A DNA stretch of 64,000 nucleotides, taken from positions 1-64,000 of the forward strand of contig JAPPBX010000029.1 of NCBI GenBank assembly GCA_026702755.1, in the 5' to 3' direction. Under the pieces are notes generated by a model, which saw nothing but the letters and a program-made list of their open reading frames with translations, was not told where the DNA came from and searched no databases. Position numbers and translations under genes: made by a program. Within the stretch, counting starts at the first letter, position 1; the number at the start of each line of letters is the position of its first letter. The DNA comes from Candidatus Poribacteria bacterium (lineage in GTDB: Bacteria > Poribacteria > WGA-4E > WGA-3G). Shown here piece by piece: positions 51,193-60,159 of this stretch.

Positions 51193-51975
51193 CTATTGCT
51201 GGGATTTGATACCTGCCCATGTAGTTGCGAGTTTGCCAGAAGGCTCAACGGGCAGTAGTGTTGTGAGGCCCTTGTCCATCAAATCCTTTATATCCTCTGC
51301 TTCCAGTACGGAAGCGAAAATTGCGACCTCATAGAGCATACCATCAAGGGTCTCTGAAGTGTTGTTGGTCCAACCGCCGATGTTGACATCAGTGTCATTC
51401 TGGGGACCCGGTTTACCCATCCCACCAACGGAAGCGATTTCCTCACCGTTTTCGTAAATCTTGATGGTATCCTTTGCGTCGTAAGTTGCAGTCATGTACA
51501 ACCAAACATCTTTCTTGACGTTTCCTTGATTCCAGGCACCTTTCCAACCGTCTCGCGCAAAGTATGCTTCCCAGCCGGTGCCGCTGGAGCTTGTCCTGAA
51601 TGCGTAATTTGCCACTGTGCCATTCGCAGGTCTTTTGCCAAGGATATGTCCATAACCGTTCTCGGATTTGTTGACATATACCCATGAAGTGATTGACCAC
51701 GCCTTTTCCAGATACATGCTGTCGGAGTCAGGAATGATAACCCGATCATTTTGTCCGTTTAAACTTAGGGCAGACCCATCCGGTCCTTTGACCCATTTTC
51801 CACCCTGAAGTTCACCGTGGTTCTTGTTTCCAGAAATATCGTTGATTTTATCGCCTTTACCTTCGTCAAGGAGCCAAATTCCTCTTGCGGTTTCAAAGTC
51901 GATCTTCGCATAAGTTTGGGCTGTGAAGGTCAGGCTAATGGCGATAATCGCTAAGCAAACTATAATGGATTTCAT
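51193..51975 (-). CDS. Secreted LamG-domain protein with VEPxGKL C-terminus (copy 1)
   Basis: The 260-residue protein has a signal peptide (MKSIIVCLAIIAISLTFTAQTYA), a LamG/concanavalin-A-like jelly roll (about 30-225; GIWLLDEGKGDKINDISGN, SLNGQNDRVIIPDSDSMYL, SWVYVNKS, MLYEVAIF) and the C-terminus LPVEPSGKLATTWAGIKSQQ. LamG domains bind glycans or matrix proteins. AGGAGGT precedes the ATG. It is a tandem copy of the gene upstream (about 80 percent identical by eye). Predicted to be secreted or surface-attached, with the C-terminal motif as a possible attachment or processing signal. Confidence 0.85.
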   Translation of the reverse strand: MKSIIVCLAIIAISLTFTAQTYAKIDFETARGIWLLDEGKGDKINDISGNKNHGELQGGKWVKGPDGSALSLNGQNDRVIIPDSDSMYLEKAWSITSWVYVNKSENGYGHILGKRPANGTVANYAFRTSSSGTGWEAYFARDGWKGAWNQGNVKKDVWLYMTATYDAKDTIKIYENGEEIASVGGMGKPGPQNDTDVNIGGWTNNTSETLDGMLYEVAIFASVLEAEDIKDLMDKGLTTLLPVEPSGKLATTWAGIKSQQ

Positions 51976-52042
51976 TAGTTACCTCCTAAGGGTTGAATTT
52001 ACCATTAAGATGCATTTTGACCAAGCTGGCGTGCTTCATCTC

Positions 52043-52825
52043 TTATTGAGATTTAAGGCTTGCCCATGTAGTTGCGAGTTTGGCAGAAGGTTCAACGGCT
52101 GTGAGTAGAGACGGTAACCCGTCGTCCATCAGAGCGTTTATGTCTTCTTCTGCCAGCGCGACATCGAAAAGCGCGACCTCATAGAGCATACCGTCAAGAG
52201 TCTCTGAAGTGTTGTCGGTCCAACCACCGATGTTGACATCCGTATCATTCCGAGGTGCCGGTCCACCCATCCCGCTAACAGAACCGATTTCAGCTCCATT
52301 TTCATAAATCTTGATGGTATCTTCTCCATCATACGTTGCGGTCATGTACAACCAGACATCTTTCTTCACGCTTCCTTGATTCCAAGCCCCTTTCCAACCG
52401 CCTCGCGAATAGTATGCTTCCCAGCCGGTGCCATTGCCGCTTGTCCTGAAGGCGTAATTGGCCACCGTACCAGATGCGGGTCTTTTACCGAGAATATGTC
52501 CAAAACCGTTCTCGGTTGTGTTGACAAACACCCATGAAGTAATTGTCCACGCCGCTTCCAGATACATACTATCGGAGTCGGCAATGATAACTCGATCATT
52601 TTGTCCATTTAAACTTAGGGCAGGACCCCCCGGACCTTCGACCCATTCTCCGCCTTGAAGTTCACCGTGATTTTCGTTTCCAGACATATCGTTGATAAAA
52701 TTGCCCTCGCCTTCGTCGAGTAGCCAAATTCCCCTGGCAGTTCCAAGGTCAATCTCCGCATAAGTTTGAGCTGTGAAGGTCAGACTGATAGTAACGATCG
52801 CTAAACAAGCTATAATGGATTTCAT
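52043..52825 (-). CDS. Secreted LamG-domain protein with VEPxGKL C-terminus (copy 2)
   Basis: The 260-residue tandem paralogue has the same signal peptide and LamG domain as the downstream copy, separated from it by 67 bases. Its C-terminus reads TAVEPSAKLATTWASLKSQ, one residue shorter with an S-A instead of S-G before K-L. Conserved LamG features are GIWLLDEGEGNFINDMSGN, SLNGQNDRVI, TASWVF-like strand, GTGWEAYYSRGGWKGAWNQG and NIGGWTDNTSETLDGMLYEVALF. AGGAGGT precedes the ATG. The duplication seems recent, with changes spread evenly. Confidence 0.85.
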   Translation of the reverse strand: MKSIIACLAIVTISLTFTAQTYAEIDLGTARGIWLLDEGEGNFINDMSGNENHGELQGGEWVEGPGGPALSLNGQNDRVIIADSDSMYLEAAWTITSWVFVNTTENGFGHILGKRPASGTVANYAFRTSGNGTGWEAYYSRGGWKGAWNQGSVKKDVWLYMTATYDGEDTIKIYENGAEIGSVSGMGGPAPRNDTDVNIGGWTDNTSETLDGMLYEVALFDVALAEEDINALMDDGLPSLLTAVEPSAKLATTWASLKSQ

Positions 52826-52904
52826 TTTACCTCCTGAAGGTTAATTTACCATTAAGTAAGATATGTTTTGACTAAATGTGTTAATCTAACTAAAACCAAT
52901 CAAC

Positions 52905-53903
52905 CTACTGTTCCGAATTTACCGCCTGAATCAAAGCGATGATATATCCGAACTGGAATGCCCACGCTTGGCGCACACGACCAGAAACACCCGGTGGCGA
53001 TGGATCGTCTGGATGCCCCGGGGCGTGGTCAGGCATTAACATGTACGAGTATTCTACATCTCGGAGGATCTGCGCAACTCTGTGCATGTCGAGGTGTCCC
53101 TCGTCGGGCCAGACTTCTTGGAAATTGTGCAGTCCACCCCGAATATTACGAAAATGAATGTTAAAAAGTTTCTTACGTTCGCCGAAATACTGGATAATCT
53201 CATAGAATTCAGTACCCGGATCGTCTAAACCCTCCGACACTGTGCCACAGCAGAAGTTAAATCCGTGGTAGGGGCTATCCGCAATTTCAGCGTAACGTTT
53301 CATGCCATCAAAGACGGGATAGTTCCAGCGTTCGACACCTCTCAAGATAGGCGCGGGTGGATCGTTCGGATGACATGCCATCTGGATTTTGTTTTCTTCA
53401 GCGATTGGAATTATACGCTCAAGGAAATAAGCGATCCGATCAAACGCCTCTTCGCGACTTACCTCACCTGCTTCTGAAAGTGTTTCATTATCGTACTTGG
53501 AGAAATCGAAAGTACTGTAGCTTGAGCCGCCGCGTCCGAATGTGCTCTCGGTTCGTTGATTTTGCAGGATGCAAAAGTTATAGTTCAAACCTCTTAAACC
53601 TGCCGCCGCAGCATTCTCAATTATCTTACAAACTGCCTCAATATCTTTGTCGCGCTGCGGATCTTGCGCAAGCGTAATGCTCCTCGGCATTCCGATATGA
53701 ATCATCTCAAGACTGACACCTGCTTCCGCTGCTTCTTCCTTATGTCGAATCAGCGTTTCGGTTTCAGTGTCTTCGGGCGTGGTATCCATGTGCGTTACAC
53801 CGTGCCGCATGAGGAATGTCAACTCTTTGGGAGATGTCCCGATGCCTTGAACACCGACGTGCATCTCCGCTTTTTTGCGGGATTGCGTCTCAGGTCTATC
53901 CAT
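52905..53903 (-). CDS. uxuA: Mannonate dehydratase-like protein
   Basis: The 332-residue protein has UxuA family motifs: ACHPNDPP (about 173-180), GFNFCCGTVSEG (about 213-224), NIHFRNIRGG (about 247-256) and MLMPDHAPGH (about 287-296), which hold the metal-binding His, Cys, His and Asp residues. UxuA dehydrates D-mannonate to 2-keto-3-deoxygluconate in glucuronate breakdown. It is shorter than E. coli UxuA (about 394), and D-mannonate dehydratase activity is inferred. The start is the ATG with AAGGAG upstream; an earlier in-frame ATG at 53969 adds 22 residues. It is divergent from GH32 gene one across 188 bases. Confidence 0.8.
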   Translation of the reverse strand: MDRPETQSRKKAEMHVGVQGIGTSPKELTFLMRHGVTHMDTTPEDTETETLIRHKEEAAEAGVSLEMIHIGMPRSITLAQDPQRDKDIEAVCKIIENAAAAGLRGLNYNFCILQNQRTESTFGRGGSSYSTFDFSKYDNETLSEAGEVSREEAFDRIAYFLERIIPIAEENKIQMACHPNDPPAPILRGVERWNYPVFDGMKRYAEIADSPYHGFNFCCGTVSEGLDDPGTEFYEIIQYFGERKKLFNIHFRNIRGGLHNFQEVWPDEGHLDMHRVAQILRDVEYSYMLMPDHAPGHPDDPSPPGVSGRVRQAWAFQFGYIIALIQAVNSEQ

Positions 53904-54091
53904 CGTTTCGTTCTCCTTATGACAATTGAATGTGCTAAACTGTTCGGATTTAAGATGGTATCCGCGCATTATAGCACACTTAAAAAACTTAAGTCAATTC
54001 AAAAACAGAAAATTTCTGGACATTCGATCCACTTCATGTTATGCTAAAAACCACAGAATTTCACAGAGATTACGTAACATGAGGAGAAACG

Positions 54092-55648
54092 ATGGCTACA
54101 GAAGATTATACTTCGCGTGTACCGCATCATACGTTCGCAGACACATTGGAAGAGCAGGAAGCACAGTTGGAAACGAACCCACTGATGCAACGACTCGACG
54201 CTTATCGAAAAACATATCAAGGCGATCCACACCGCCCGATTTATCACTATATCAACCCCGAAGCGATGCTCAATGATCCAAACGGTCTCTGCTTCTGGCA
54301 GGGACGATGGCATCTTTTTTATCAGGCGTATCCACCTGAAGATACGCGGCAGCACTGGGGACACGCAATCAGTGATGACTTGATCCATTGGCGCGACCTG
54401 CCTTATGCAATTTATCCGAACCCAGAAAGATGCTGTTTCTCCGGCGCAACGCTCGTCGAGGAAGATCGCGTGATTGCGATGTATCATGGCACCGTTGTTG
54501 GGAACATGGTAGCGGTGTCGAGCGATCCGTTGCTCCTGAATTGGGAGAAGGTCTCTGGTAAAGCGGTTATCCCAGCGCAACACGCCGACGGCACAACACC
54601 CGTTTATCGTGTCTTCGATCCGTGTATCTGGAAAAAAGGCGATATGTATTATTCGCTGTCGGGTGGGACACTCCCCCACGGACCCGGCGGTAAACCGATT
54701 CGTGCTAACTTCCTGCTCCGTTCAGCAGACCTCGCAAACTGGGTCTACCTGCACCCCTTCGTTGAAGATGATATGTTCACGTTGGTCGGCGATGATGGCG
54801 CGTGTCCCTATTTTTGGCCCATCGGTGATCGACATATACTGCTTTTCTTTAGCCACATGAGCGGCGGGCAATATCTGCTCGGTGATTACGATACTGAGCG
54901 CGATAAGTTTGTCGTAACAGCAGGTGCGAAAAACAATTTCGGAGCGGCATCCCCCGCGGGGGTCCACGCACCCTCAGCAACACCTGACGGCAACGGCGGT
55001 CTCATTGTTATCTATAATATGAATCCGGCAAAACCTACCAAAGGTTGGAACCAGATTATGACACTGCCGCGCCGCCTAACACTCCTCTCCAGAGATGAAA
55101 TCGGCATCGAGCCAGCAGGTGATATTGAATCGTTGCGATATGAACATCGGCATGTCAATGCGATGACACTCCCAGCAAACGAAGAAGTCGTGTTGGAAGG
55201 CATAAATGGCAATGCAATGGAACTTGAACTCGAAATTGATCCGAAATCGGCACCCATGGTTGAATTGAACGTCCTCCGTTCACCGCAGAAAGAGGAGTTT
55301 ACCCGCATTGCCTTCTTCAGAGAACGCGGCATGCGCAACCTGAATTCCGATGTTAACGTGCGCGATAGCCTGCTAACGATTGATTCATCCTATTCGTCAA
55401 TTGCATCGGATGTCCTTTCACGCGCACCTGAAACCGGTGCGATCTCCATTTTACAGGACGAAACACTGAAGCTGCGTGTATTTATTGACAAGAGTGTTGT
55501 GGAGGTGTTCGCGAATGGGAAGCAGTGCGTCGCGATGCGTGTCTATCCGGACAAGGAAGAAAGCGTCGGCGTATCTTTGCGTTCACAAGGGCAAGCGTGT
55601 GAACTCAAATCCTTAGATGCTTGGCAGATGCAGAACATCTATGAGTAG
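54092..55648 (+). CDS. GH32-like glycoside hydrolase with altered catalytic motif (copy 1)
   Basis: The 518-residue protein has the GH32 five-bladed propeller plus C-terminal beta-sandwich (LRVFIDKSVVEVFANGKQC). The nucleophile Asp is kept in NDPNG (about 61-65). WGHAISDD and CFSGATLVEEDR also fit. But the R-D-P motif reads F-D-P (RVFDPCIW), and the E-C-P acid/base motif reads A-C-P (GDDGACPYFWPIG), with an Asp pair just upstream. Family members hydrolyse fructans, sucrose or inulin. The altered motifs suggest another substrate or a shifted acid. No signal peptide. GAGGAGAAACG precedes the ATG; it overlaps the next gene by eight bases. Confidence 0.8.
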   Translation: MATEDYTSRVPHHTFADTLEEQEAQLETNPLMQRLDAYRKTYQGDPHRPIYHYINPEAMLNDPNGLCFWQGRWHLFYQAYPPEDTRQHWGHAISDDLIHWRDLPYAIYPNPERCCFSGATLVEEDRVIAMYHGTVVGNMVAVSSDPLLLNWEKVSGKAVIPAQHADGTTPVYRVFDPCIWKKGDMYYSLSGGTLPHGPGGKPIRANFLLRSADLANWVYLHPFVEDDMFTLVGDDGACPYFWPIGDRHILLFFSHMSGGQYLLGDYDTERDKFVVTAGAKNNFGAASPAGVHAPSATPDGNGGLIVIYNMNPAKPTKGWNQIMTLPRRLTLLSRDEIGIEPAGDIESLRYEHRHVNAMTLPANEEVVLEGINGNAMELELEIDPKSAPMVELNVLRSPQKEEFTRIAFFRERGMRNLNSDVNVRDSLLTIDSSYSSIASDVLSRAPETGAISILQDETLKLRVFIDKSVVEVFANGKQCVAMRVYPDKEESVGVSLRSQGQACELKSLDAWQMQNIYE

Positions 55649-56339
55649 GCGTTTGGAACCGAATAAATCAATAAAATACGCTGCGGATCTTTATAATGTC
55701 AAAGAGGTTACCCTCCACGGCACAGCAGACTTATCGTTCTGGGAGACAGTGCTGCACAAGGAAAACCTTTTTCCATACCACGAAGGAGATAAAGCAGTCC
55801 TCTTGCTCAGTGCGATAGAGGCAAAATGGAGAGGGTTCAGGTTTAAAGAGTTTGTTATCGCTGTTGGAATTTGCTTTGATGAAAATGGAATAAGCTTGGA
55901 CGGATACTATCTGCCGCACGCATTTAATTCGTCCAAATTCTTGGTCTTCTCAGAGACGGTGTTCTTTCGTACCCCATATTTTCACGGTAACATCCGACTC
56001 GAAAACAAACTCCCTGCTTCCATCAAGTTGCAGGACAAGACAGAAGTTCTGCTTCACGCGAGAATGTCTATTCCGAGTATACCATCCATAGTTGAATACT
56101 TGGAATGGAAGGGCCCTATTTTTCTTCCGAATAACCGTGGTAAATTCTTCGCTGTGCTGGCGGGTGAAGCCGACATTTATCCGTTTTCACCGGAAACAGA
56201 TCAGTTTGAACTTAAACCTTCAACGCGTCATAGTATTTTTCAACAACTTATTGACAGCAATTTTGTTGGTAGCGTATGGTGTTTGAGAAGAAATTCTCGC
56301 CACGCAAAATCGAAGACTTACAAAGAAATTTCTGAATAA
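55641..56339 (+). CDS. Hypothetical protein between two GH32 genes
   Basis: The 232-residue protein, read from an ATG that overlaps the GH32 stop (ATGAGTAG), has no signal or membrane segment and no recognised motif. A longer in-frame ATG at 55617 exists within the GH32 gene. It has many aromatic and charged residues and looks globular (GFRFKEFVIAVGICFDENG, YFHGNIRLENKLPASIK), somewhat like acetoacetate-decarboxylase-like beta barrels, a weak impression only. The overlap with GH32 copy 1 and the 13-base gap to GH32 copy 2 suggest one operon and a linked function. Confidence 0.65.
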   Translation: MSRRLEPNKSIKYAADLYNVKEVTLHGTADLSFWETVLHKENLFPYHEGDKAVLLLSAIEAKWRGFRFKEFVIAVGICFDENGISLDGYYLPHAFNSSKFLVFSETVFFRTPYFHGNIRLENKLPASIKLQDKTEVLLHARMSIPSIPSIVEYLEWKGPIFLPNNRGKFFAVLAGEADIYPFSPETDQFELKPSTRHSIFQQLIDSNFVGSVWCLRRNSRHAKSKTYKEISE

Positions 56340-56352
56340 CGGGTAACCTGAT

Positions 56353-57975
56353 ATGGCAGATACATGGGAAGAACTTCGAGGTGAAACTTATCCTGATACG
56401 GAGGCGGAACAGTTCGCTGCCCTTGAGACGGATGAGACATTACGCGACTACAAGAAACGGAGAGAGGCGTGGGCATCGGATCCTTACCGTCCCATCTATC
56501 ATATATCTTCCTTCTATGGCATGGGCGATGCAAACGGACTCTGCCAATGGCAGGGCAGGTATCATCTGTTTTATCAGTTCGGTCCGCCAGATGTTGATCG
56601 GGTTCATTGGGGACACTGCTATAGCGAAGATTTGGTGCATTGGCAAGATTTGCCGCCTGCACTGTATCCTGATACTGAACTACACTGCTTCAGCGGTCAG
56701 TGTCTCGTGGAAGATGAGCGAGTTGTCGCTATCTATCACGGCAAAATGTCGGGAAATAGTATCGCTACTGCAAGCGATCCGCTCCTACTCAACTGGAAGA
56801 AGCATCCGAATAATCCCGTCATGCCGAATGTCGAGACCAATGAATACGAGCAGCCCTATAACGTCTTTGATCCATGTATCTGGAAAGAGGAGGATGGATA
56901 TTATTCTATTTCTGGTACATCAGCCAACGGCTGGATCCGTGAGCGGCGTAGATCTGCCTCACACCTCTTTTATTCAAAGGACCTGAACTACTGGAAATAT
57001 CTCCATCCGCTGCTGATTGACGATGTGTTCTGCGATCTCGGTGAGGATGGCGCGGTGCCAAACTTCTTACCCATCGGGAATGATAAGCACATCCTGCTCC
57101 TCTTCAGTCATAAACGTTCGGCGCGCTATTACATCGGTGAATACGATCGCGGGACCCACAAATTTACGCCTGAATATCACGGTAGGATCAACCATGGCAC
57201 CTTCGGTGGTGGGATGGTCTCCTGTCCTTCCGCAACGATAGATACAAGAGGTCGCTTCATTGCTATCTTAAACTGCTCCGATGGGAGACAGAGTGCGCAA
57301 GCCGCGTCGGGTCTGTGCATGACCCTCCCATGGCATCTCACGCTGAAAGCGGACAACGCGCTAGCGATAGAACCGGTTGAGGAGGTAAAAAGTCTGCGAA
57401 ATACGCATACCCGCCTCACGGACATCGCTTTGTCAGCCAATGAGGAATGTATACTTGATGAGGTAAAAGGCAAAGCAATTGAGATTGACCTGACCTTAGA
57501 GATGGGAACTGCACGGGAAGCGGGGTTATATGTTTTCCGATCACCAAACGGGAATGAGCGGACAAAAATCTCTATCTACAACCACAGACACGGTAAAACG
57601 AACGATACGCTACAAATTGACACATCCTATTCCTCTTTACGTACAGACCTTGTCGGTAAACCCCCTGAGATTGCGCCATTCCGTTTAAGTGGCGACGGTA
57701 AAGTCCGACTCCGTATTTTCCTTGACCGTAGCCTCATTGAGGTCTTCGCCGATAATGGAGAATGCTTTCCAGAATGGGCGTTTCCGAGAAAGGGTATTGA
57801 CAAACTGTTCCCGCTGTTTTCACGACAGTGCGCTGTTGCACGCGCCTATCCGCTGCAAGAGGAAAGCAACGGCATTTCGCTTTTCGCCATCGGCGGCGAG
57901 GCAAAGGTTGTTTCGATGGATGTGTGGCAGATGCGTTCAATCTGGCAAGAGTTGAAGTATCGGGAGGGGCAATAA
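56353..57975 (+). CDS. GH32-like glycoside hydrolase with altered catalytic motif (copy 2)
   Basis: The 540-residue paralogue of copy 1 has the same two-domain build, with propeller and C-terminal sandwich (LRIFLDRSLIEVFADNGEC) plus an extra insertion after it (FPEWAFPRKGIDKLFPLF). The nucleophile segment is GDANG rather than NDPNG, keeping the Asp. The R-D-P position reads F-D-P and the E-C-P region reads G-E-D-G-A-V-P. Like copy 1 it lacks the canonical acid/base Glu at the usual place but has an acidic pair two residues before. No signal peptide and no strong Shine-Dalgarno. Substrate is probably fructose-containing or a related furanoside, or it has lost hydrolase activity. Confidence 0.78.
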   Translation: MADTWEELRGETYPDTEAEQFAALETDETLRDYKKRREAWASDPYRPIYHISSFYGMGDANGLCQWQGRYHLFYQFGPPDVDRVHWGHCYSEDLVHWQDLPPALYPDTELHCFSGQCLVEDERVVAIYHGKMSGNSIATASDPLLLNWKKHPNNPVMPNVETNEYEQPYNVFDPCIWKEEDGYYSISGTSANGWIRERRRSASHLFYSKDLNYWKYLHPLLIDDVFCDLGEDGAVPNFLPIGNDKHILLLFSHKRSARYYIGEYDRGTHKFTPEYHGRINHGTFGGGMVSCPSATIDTRGRFIAILNCSDGRQSAQAASGLCMTLPWHLTLKADNALAIEPVEEVKSLRNTHTRLTDIALSANEECILDEVKGKAIEIDLTLEMGTAREAGLYVFRSPNGNERTKISIYNHRHGKTNDTLQIDTSYSSLRTDLVGKPPEIAPFRLSGDGKVRLRIFLDRSLIEVFADNGECFPEWAFPRKGIDKLFPLFSRQCAVARAYPLQEESNGISLFAIGGEAKVVSMDVWQMRSIWQELKYREGQ

Positions 57976-57984
57976 ACCCTTCAC

Positions 57985-58026
57985 AATAGAAAACAACCGG
58001 ATAAATCACTTTTACAGTTTTCTATT
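57985..58026. repeat. 10-base perfect inverted repeat before restriction gene
   Basis: AATAGAAAAC (57985-57994) and GTTTTCTATT (58017-58026) form a perfect inverted repeat across 22 bases, just before the restriction-like gene start at 58033. It could be a terminator for the GH32 operon or an operator for the restriction-modification genes. Confidence 0.45.
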
Positions 58027-58032
58027 TCAAGA

Positions 58033-59133
58033 ATGATGATCAGTGCAATAGGATTCACATCAATGGATAGTAGACCTGCTTTATTCGCCTTAAATCGATC
58101 TAACACAAACAAGGACTTCAGCCAAGCTAAAGCATGGGGAAAGAACAGCTTTAATAACTGTTTCCCTATCGCCTTATTATGTTATATGCAAAGTCAAAAT
58201 ATCGCTCCTGTTTACTTGGCTTTAGATGGGAATTGGAATGTCATTCCTGAGAAAATTGATGTGAATTCTGTATTTGGGCATGCGTATGACTCTGAAGATA
58301 TTTACTTTGCTTTCGAGTATACTTATGGACAAAATCAGCAATTTGTTAAAGGGACTTTACCTCGTATTGATTTGGTGGTAATGGATAATTCTAATTCTGA
58401 AAGTCCTTGGCTACGGGCATTAGAAATTAAATTGACAGCTTTGCCTGATAATTCAACCTGTGGTTTTTCTGAAGGAGAGTACGGGTGTGAACTTGTAGTG
58501 CGTCCCAATACGATTATCCATCTAACACTTGGGATTATTGGTCGGTACGCCGAATATCGGAGCGAACTTTTAGGCAGTCTAAGCCCTATTTTTCAGAATA
58601 ACTTTGACTGGGAATCGGAAGATAGCATGCTGGAGAAAATACCCCATATTACCCAAACTATCAAGACTCTGTTACTTGCAAAAGTAGACGATCAGATTCC
58701 ATTAGTTGTACAACCTATTTGGAAAACTATTGGGAAATCCTCTCGACTTCATGAGAACTGCTTAGATGTTTTCGTTTGGAGTACGTTTGCTTTTGCGAAG
58801 CTGCTTTTAGATACAGTTGAACAAGGACGTGCCAGAGAATTTTCACGAGCGAAGCGAGCTGTTTTATGGATTGTGAAAATGCTGTCTGACTTTGCTACAG
58901 ATGGAAAAATTGACCCGCAGACCGTTAGCGTCGGATTTACGAGACAAACAGACAAAGCCTTTGCCTTAAGTGGAAGAAAGACTCATCCTTATATGTCTTG
59001 TGCAGAACTCTTACGGCCAAGGGTTAAAAAGAACCAAATCAAAAACATCATCTTGGGACAGGGAGAAAAATTGCTAAGCCCAGAAAGGCGATTTGATGCG
59101 ATTCTGGTTAATTCTCCCGAACTTTTTACGTAA
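58033..59133 (+). CDS. Type II restriction endonuclease, HindVP-like
   Basis: The 366-residue protein resembles the HindVP restriction endonuclease family from memory (AWGKNSFNNCFPIALLCYM early, then LEIKLTALPDNSTCGF). A PD-(D/E)xK-like core is visible: Asp113 (PRIDLVV) then Glu131-x-Lys133 (ALEIKL). The next gene, 16 bases on, is a C5-cytosine methyltransferase, which fits a type II restriction-modification pair; HindV recognises GRCGYC. Specificity here is inference. An in-frame ATG at 58063 (MDSRPALFALNRS) is an alternative start. Confidence 0.6.
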   Translation: MMISAIGFTSMDSRPALFALNRSNTNKDFSQAKAWGKNSFNNCFPIALLCYMQSQNIAPVYLALDGNWNVIPEKIDVNSVFGHAYDSEDIYFAFEYTYGQNQQFVKGTLPRIDLVVMDNSNSESPWLRALEIKLTALPDNSTCGFSEGEYGCELVVRPNTIIHLTLGIIGRYAEYRSELLGSLSPIFQNNFDWESEDSMLEKIPHITQTIKTLLLAKVDDQIPLVVQPIWKTIGKSSRLHENCLDVFVWSTFAFAKLLLDTVEQGRAREFSRAKRAVLWIVKMLSDFATDGKIDPQTVSVGFTRQTDKAFALSGRKTHPYMSCAELLRPRVKKNQIKNIILGQGEKLLSPERRFDAILVNSPELFT

Positions 59134-59149
59134 AAAGTAGGAAAAACAA

Positions 59150-60127
59150 ATGTCTATGAAATTCATCGATCTCTTCGCCGGATGTGGTGGTATGACACTC
59201 GGATTCCAAAACGCAGGATTTGAGACAGTTGCTGCTTTTGATAATTGGGAACCGGCAATCAAGGTCTATCGTGCTAATTTTGCACATAACATACACAAAC
59301 TTGATCTTGGCAATTGGCAAGAAAGCTTAAGGACGTTAAACGCATATCAATTTGACATGATTATTGGGGGTCCACCGTGTCAAGATTTTTCACATGCTGG
59401 TAAACGGAACGAGAACTTGGGAAGAGCGGATTTGACCGTAAGTTTTGCGCAGATTGTCGCACATACAAAACCGCAATGGTTTGTCATGGAAAACGTGGAT
59501 AGAACTGTGAAAAGCCAACGGTATAAGCAGGCAGGTGAGATTCTCAGAGCAGCAGGATATTCGCTAACACAACGGATTTTGGACGCTAACCAGTGTGGTG
59601 TTCCGCAAAGAAGGAAACGTCTTTTTCTTATTGGTGAATTAGGACTATCTATTTCTGTGGATAGCAGATCCCTCGCGAGTTATCTGGAGAACAATCTCAC
59701 TATTAAACCGATGAGTGTGCGCGATTATCTGGGAGATAGTCTTGGCATTACCCACTATTATCGGCACCCACGCAACTATAGCCGCCGCGCTGTCTTTAGC
59801 ATTGATGAACCGAGTCCGACAGTAAGAGGCGTTAACCGTCCAATTCCCAAGACCTATAAAATGCATCCGAAAGATACCGCCCCGATTTCAGAAAGCGTTC
59901 GTCCGCTCACAACCTTAGAAAGAAGTTACCTCCAAACCTTTCCTAAAGACTTTCGTTTCACTGGATCGAAAACCGATTTGGAGCAGATGATTGGGAATGC
60001 TGTACCAGTGAAACAGGCAGAGTACATTGCACGTTGCATCAGTGCCTACATTTCCGAAGAGGGAGACACCTTAAATCCAATCAAGCAGGAATCTGTTCAG
60101 ATGCTTCTATTTCGAGAATCAAACTGA
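59150..60127 (+). CDS. C5-cytosine DNA methyltransferase
   Basis: The 325-residue C5-methyltransferase has the ten-motif order: motif I DLFAGCGGMTLGFQNAG (about 7-23), IV GGPPCQDFSHAG with catalytic Cys77, VI VMENVDRT (about 111-118), VIII QCGVPQRRKRLFLIG (about 148-162), IX RPLTTLERSYLQTFP and X IGNAVPVKQAEYIA. The target-recognition region between VIII and IX is short. It protects the host against the adjacent HindVP-like nuclease. It is 32 bases upstream of the metalloprotease gene. Confidence 0.92.
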   Translation: MSMKFIDLFAGCGGMTLGFQNAGFETVAAFDNWEPAIKVYRANFAHNIHKLDLGNWQESLRTLNAYQFDMIIGGPPCQDFSHAGKRNENLGRADLTVSFAQIVAHTKPQWFVMENVDRTVKSQRYKQAGEILRAAGYSLTQRILDANQCGVPQRRKRLFLIGELGLSISVDSRSLASYLENNLTIKPMSVRDYLGDSLGITHYYRHPRNYSRRAVFSIDEPSPTVRGVNRPIPKTYKMHPKDTAPISESVRPLTTLERSYLQTFPKDFRFTGSKTDLEQMIGNAVPVKQAEYIARCISAYISEEGDTLNPIKQESVQMLLFRESN

Positions 60128-60159
60128 GACAACTTCTGATGCAAAATGGAAACTAACTT

